Source of the DNA: Tubulanus polymorphus
Lineage: Eukaryota > Nemertea > Palaeonemertea > Tubulaniformes > Tubulanidae
Length of the DNA stretch: 64,000 nt
NCBI RefSeq assembly: GCF_964204645.1
Contig: NC_134025.1
Coordinates: forward strand, 31,712,001-31,776,000
Direction: 5' to 3'
The position numbers and the translations under genes are program-made. Below are positions 63,076 to 64,000 of this stretch, one piece after another (the first letter of the stretch is position 1; every line of letters begins with the position of its first letter). The notes beneath the pieces were generated by a model that was not told the origin of the DNA, did no database searches, and saw nothing but the letters and a program-made list of their open reading frames with translations.

Positions 63076-63797
63076 TGGAATCGGATAGTTTGATGTCAGG
63101 TGCTGTGGTTAAAGTATCACCACACGCGTGGTTTGCATTAGAAATACAACAAATGATGTATGTTTACTGAGACTGGTAGGGTTAGGGACTCGTCACCCCC
63201 CCCCCCCCCAGTGACACGAGCCCCTGTATGTGGTGGCCACTGCCTGATATTTTGTTGTATTAATTGTAGGCACGGTTTTGGAGATGTGCGGAAACCACTT
63301 CATGAAACTGCAGTTCTTATAGAAGAGATAACTCATCAACATATACAATCAGCTGTGAGTTGAATCCCCCACCGTACTCCCCCTCCCCTCCCCCACGGTA
63401 CTCCCCCTCCCCTCCCCCACGGTACTCCCCTCCCCCTGCTGTACTATGTATTGTGTTCAATAGGTATTGAAGGTAGCTGATGTAGCTGCTATGAGAAACG
63501 CTCGTTCGATCAGTCTGGAAGATTTCCTATTTTTATTGCGTAAAGACAAAGTGAAATTAAGACGTTTAATTCGTTACATGTCGCTGAAAGATCTGAAAAT
63601 GACAAAAACAGAGGATGAAGATTCCGAAGCTACAGGTATCCACACTGATCCACACCGATCCACTCTGATCCACCTCGTAATGATTTATCTCATTGACTGG
63701 TATTATTGAATATATATTTTAGGAGTAGAATTAAAAGGTCATCCGCGAAAACGTAAAAAAATCTGTCAAGATTTCCTCAGTACTATCGACCATACAG
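63075..63797 (+). CDS. SUPT3H: Transcription initiation protein SPT3 homolog (SUPT3H), 3' partial
   Basis: Exons are 63075-63157, 63270-63354, 63464-63635 and 63723-63797, then a donor GTTAGT; the gene runs off the right edge. The 138 visible residues include ALEIQQMMHGFGDVRKPLHE, TAVLIEEITHQHI, RNARSISLEDFLFLLRKDK, KLRRLIRYMSLKDLK and KRKKICQDFLSTIDHTG. These are the histone-fold N-terminus and the following conserved block of Spt3/SUPT3H (family knowledge: EIQQMMFGFGD.R.PLHETA; E.LLFLMRKDK.KLRRL). Role: SAGA-complex subunit that helps TBP loading at promoters. Start: first ATG of this frame, preceded by a short uORF. Donors of exons 2 and 4 are followed at once by tandem repeats. Confidence 0.93.
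63370..63432 (+). repeat. CCCACGGTACTCCCCCTCCC repeat in SUPT3H intron 2
   Basis: Three ~32-bp units start about 12 nt after the donor GTGAGT. Confidence 0.85.
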
Positions 63798-63804
63798 GTT
63801 AGTA

Positions 63805-64000
63805 TAGGGGAGAGGCCGCAGTGAGGGGGGAGAGGCCGGTGTGGGTGTGGGGGCAGGGGAGAGAGGCTGGTGTGGGGGTGGGGAGAGGCTGGTGTGGGGG
63901 TAGGGAGGAGAGGCCGGTGTGGGGGGTGGGGGAAGGGGGAGAGGCTGGTGTGGGGGTAGGGAGGAGAGGCCGGTGTGGGGGGTGGGGGCAGGGAGGAGAG
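63805..64000 (+). repeat. GAGAGGCTGGTGTGGGGGTA minisatellite at a SUPT3H donor
   Basis: 25-34-bp purine-rich units begin about 8 nt after the exon 4 donor (63798) and run to the window edge. Confidence 0.92.

Overview
This is animal nuclear DNA. Genes are interrupted by short GT-AG introns, and the proteins are metazoan families: KLF6/7, CCT8, BTBD9, SUPT3H, cathepsin F, a mitochondrial-clan P450 and an ADAM/ADAMTS-like protease. Non-coding DNA is AT-rich and packed with minisatellites. A lophotrochozoan such as a mollusc, annelid or brachiopod fits best, but the sequence alone does not fix the species. There are no prokaryotic operons, CRISPR arrays or rRNA genes.

Layout. 1-16403 (+): KLF6/7-like zinc-finger factor, with its N-terminus cut by the window edge, a 12.9 kb GC-AG first intron and a 55-copy 51-bp minisatellite in that intron. 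16404-23103: gene-poor, with tandem arrays including a B-box-like array and a CTCF-core-like array. 23104-24155 (-): four-exon fragment of an unrecognised proline/glutamine-rich protein. 25834-29340 (-): complete mitochondrial-type cytochrome P450 (9 exons, 528 aa). It is head-to-head with 29814-33923 (+): cathepsin F-like protease with two cystatin domains (12 exons, 573 aa). 34886-38267 (+): CCT8 (14 exons, 544 aa). 40225-47452 (-): a seven-transmembrane receptor spliced in frame to a TGF-beta-receptor-like pseudokinase that carries a roughly 980-residue insertion (5 exons, 1582 aa). 49716-54791 (-): BTBD9 (11 exons, 589 aa). 58004-61612 (+): ADAM/ADAMTS-like secreted metalloprotease (17 exons, 593 aa). 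63075 to the right edge (+): SUPT3H/Spt3, incomplete. All exon joins were read by hand. In every complete model the coding lengths sum to a multiple of three and the phases agree at each junction.

The genes do not form an obvious pathway; this is ordinary animal gene order. Two things stand out. First, the 7TM-pseudokinase fusion at 40225-47452 is a receptor architecture I do not know from textbook animal signalling. It would place a type II TGF-beta-receptor-like fold, with lost catalytic residues, directly behind a GPCR-like membrane domain. Second, 15 of about 68 introns carry a minisatellite that starts within about 30 nt of the 5' splice site. In one BTBD9 intron the repeat unit contains the exon tail and donor itself (14 copies). 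In one P450 intron the acceptor with the exon start is triplicated. This suggests that splice junctions seed tandem repeats in this genome.

Dispersed elements include two tRNA-derived SINE-like copies with TTAGGG-type tails, three copies of a terminal-inverted-repeat MITE, and a family sharing a 25-bp core.
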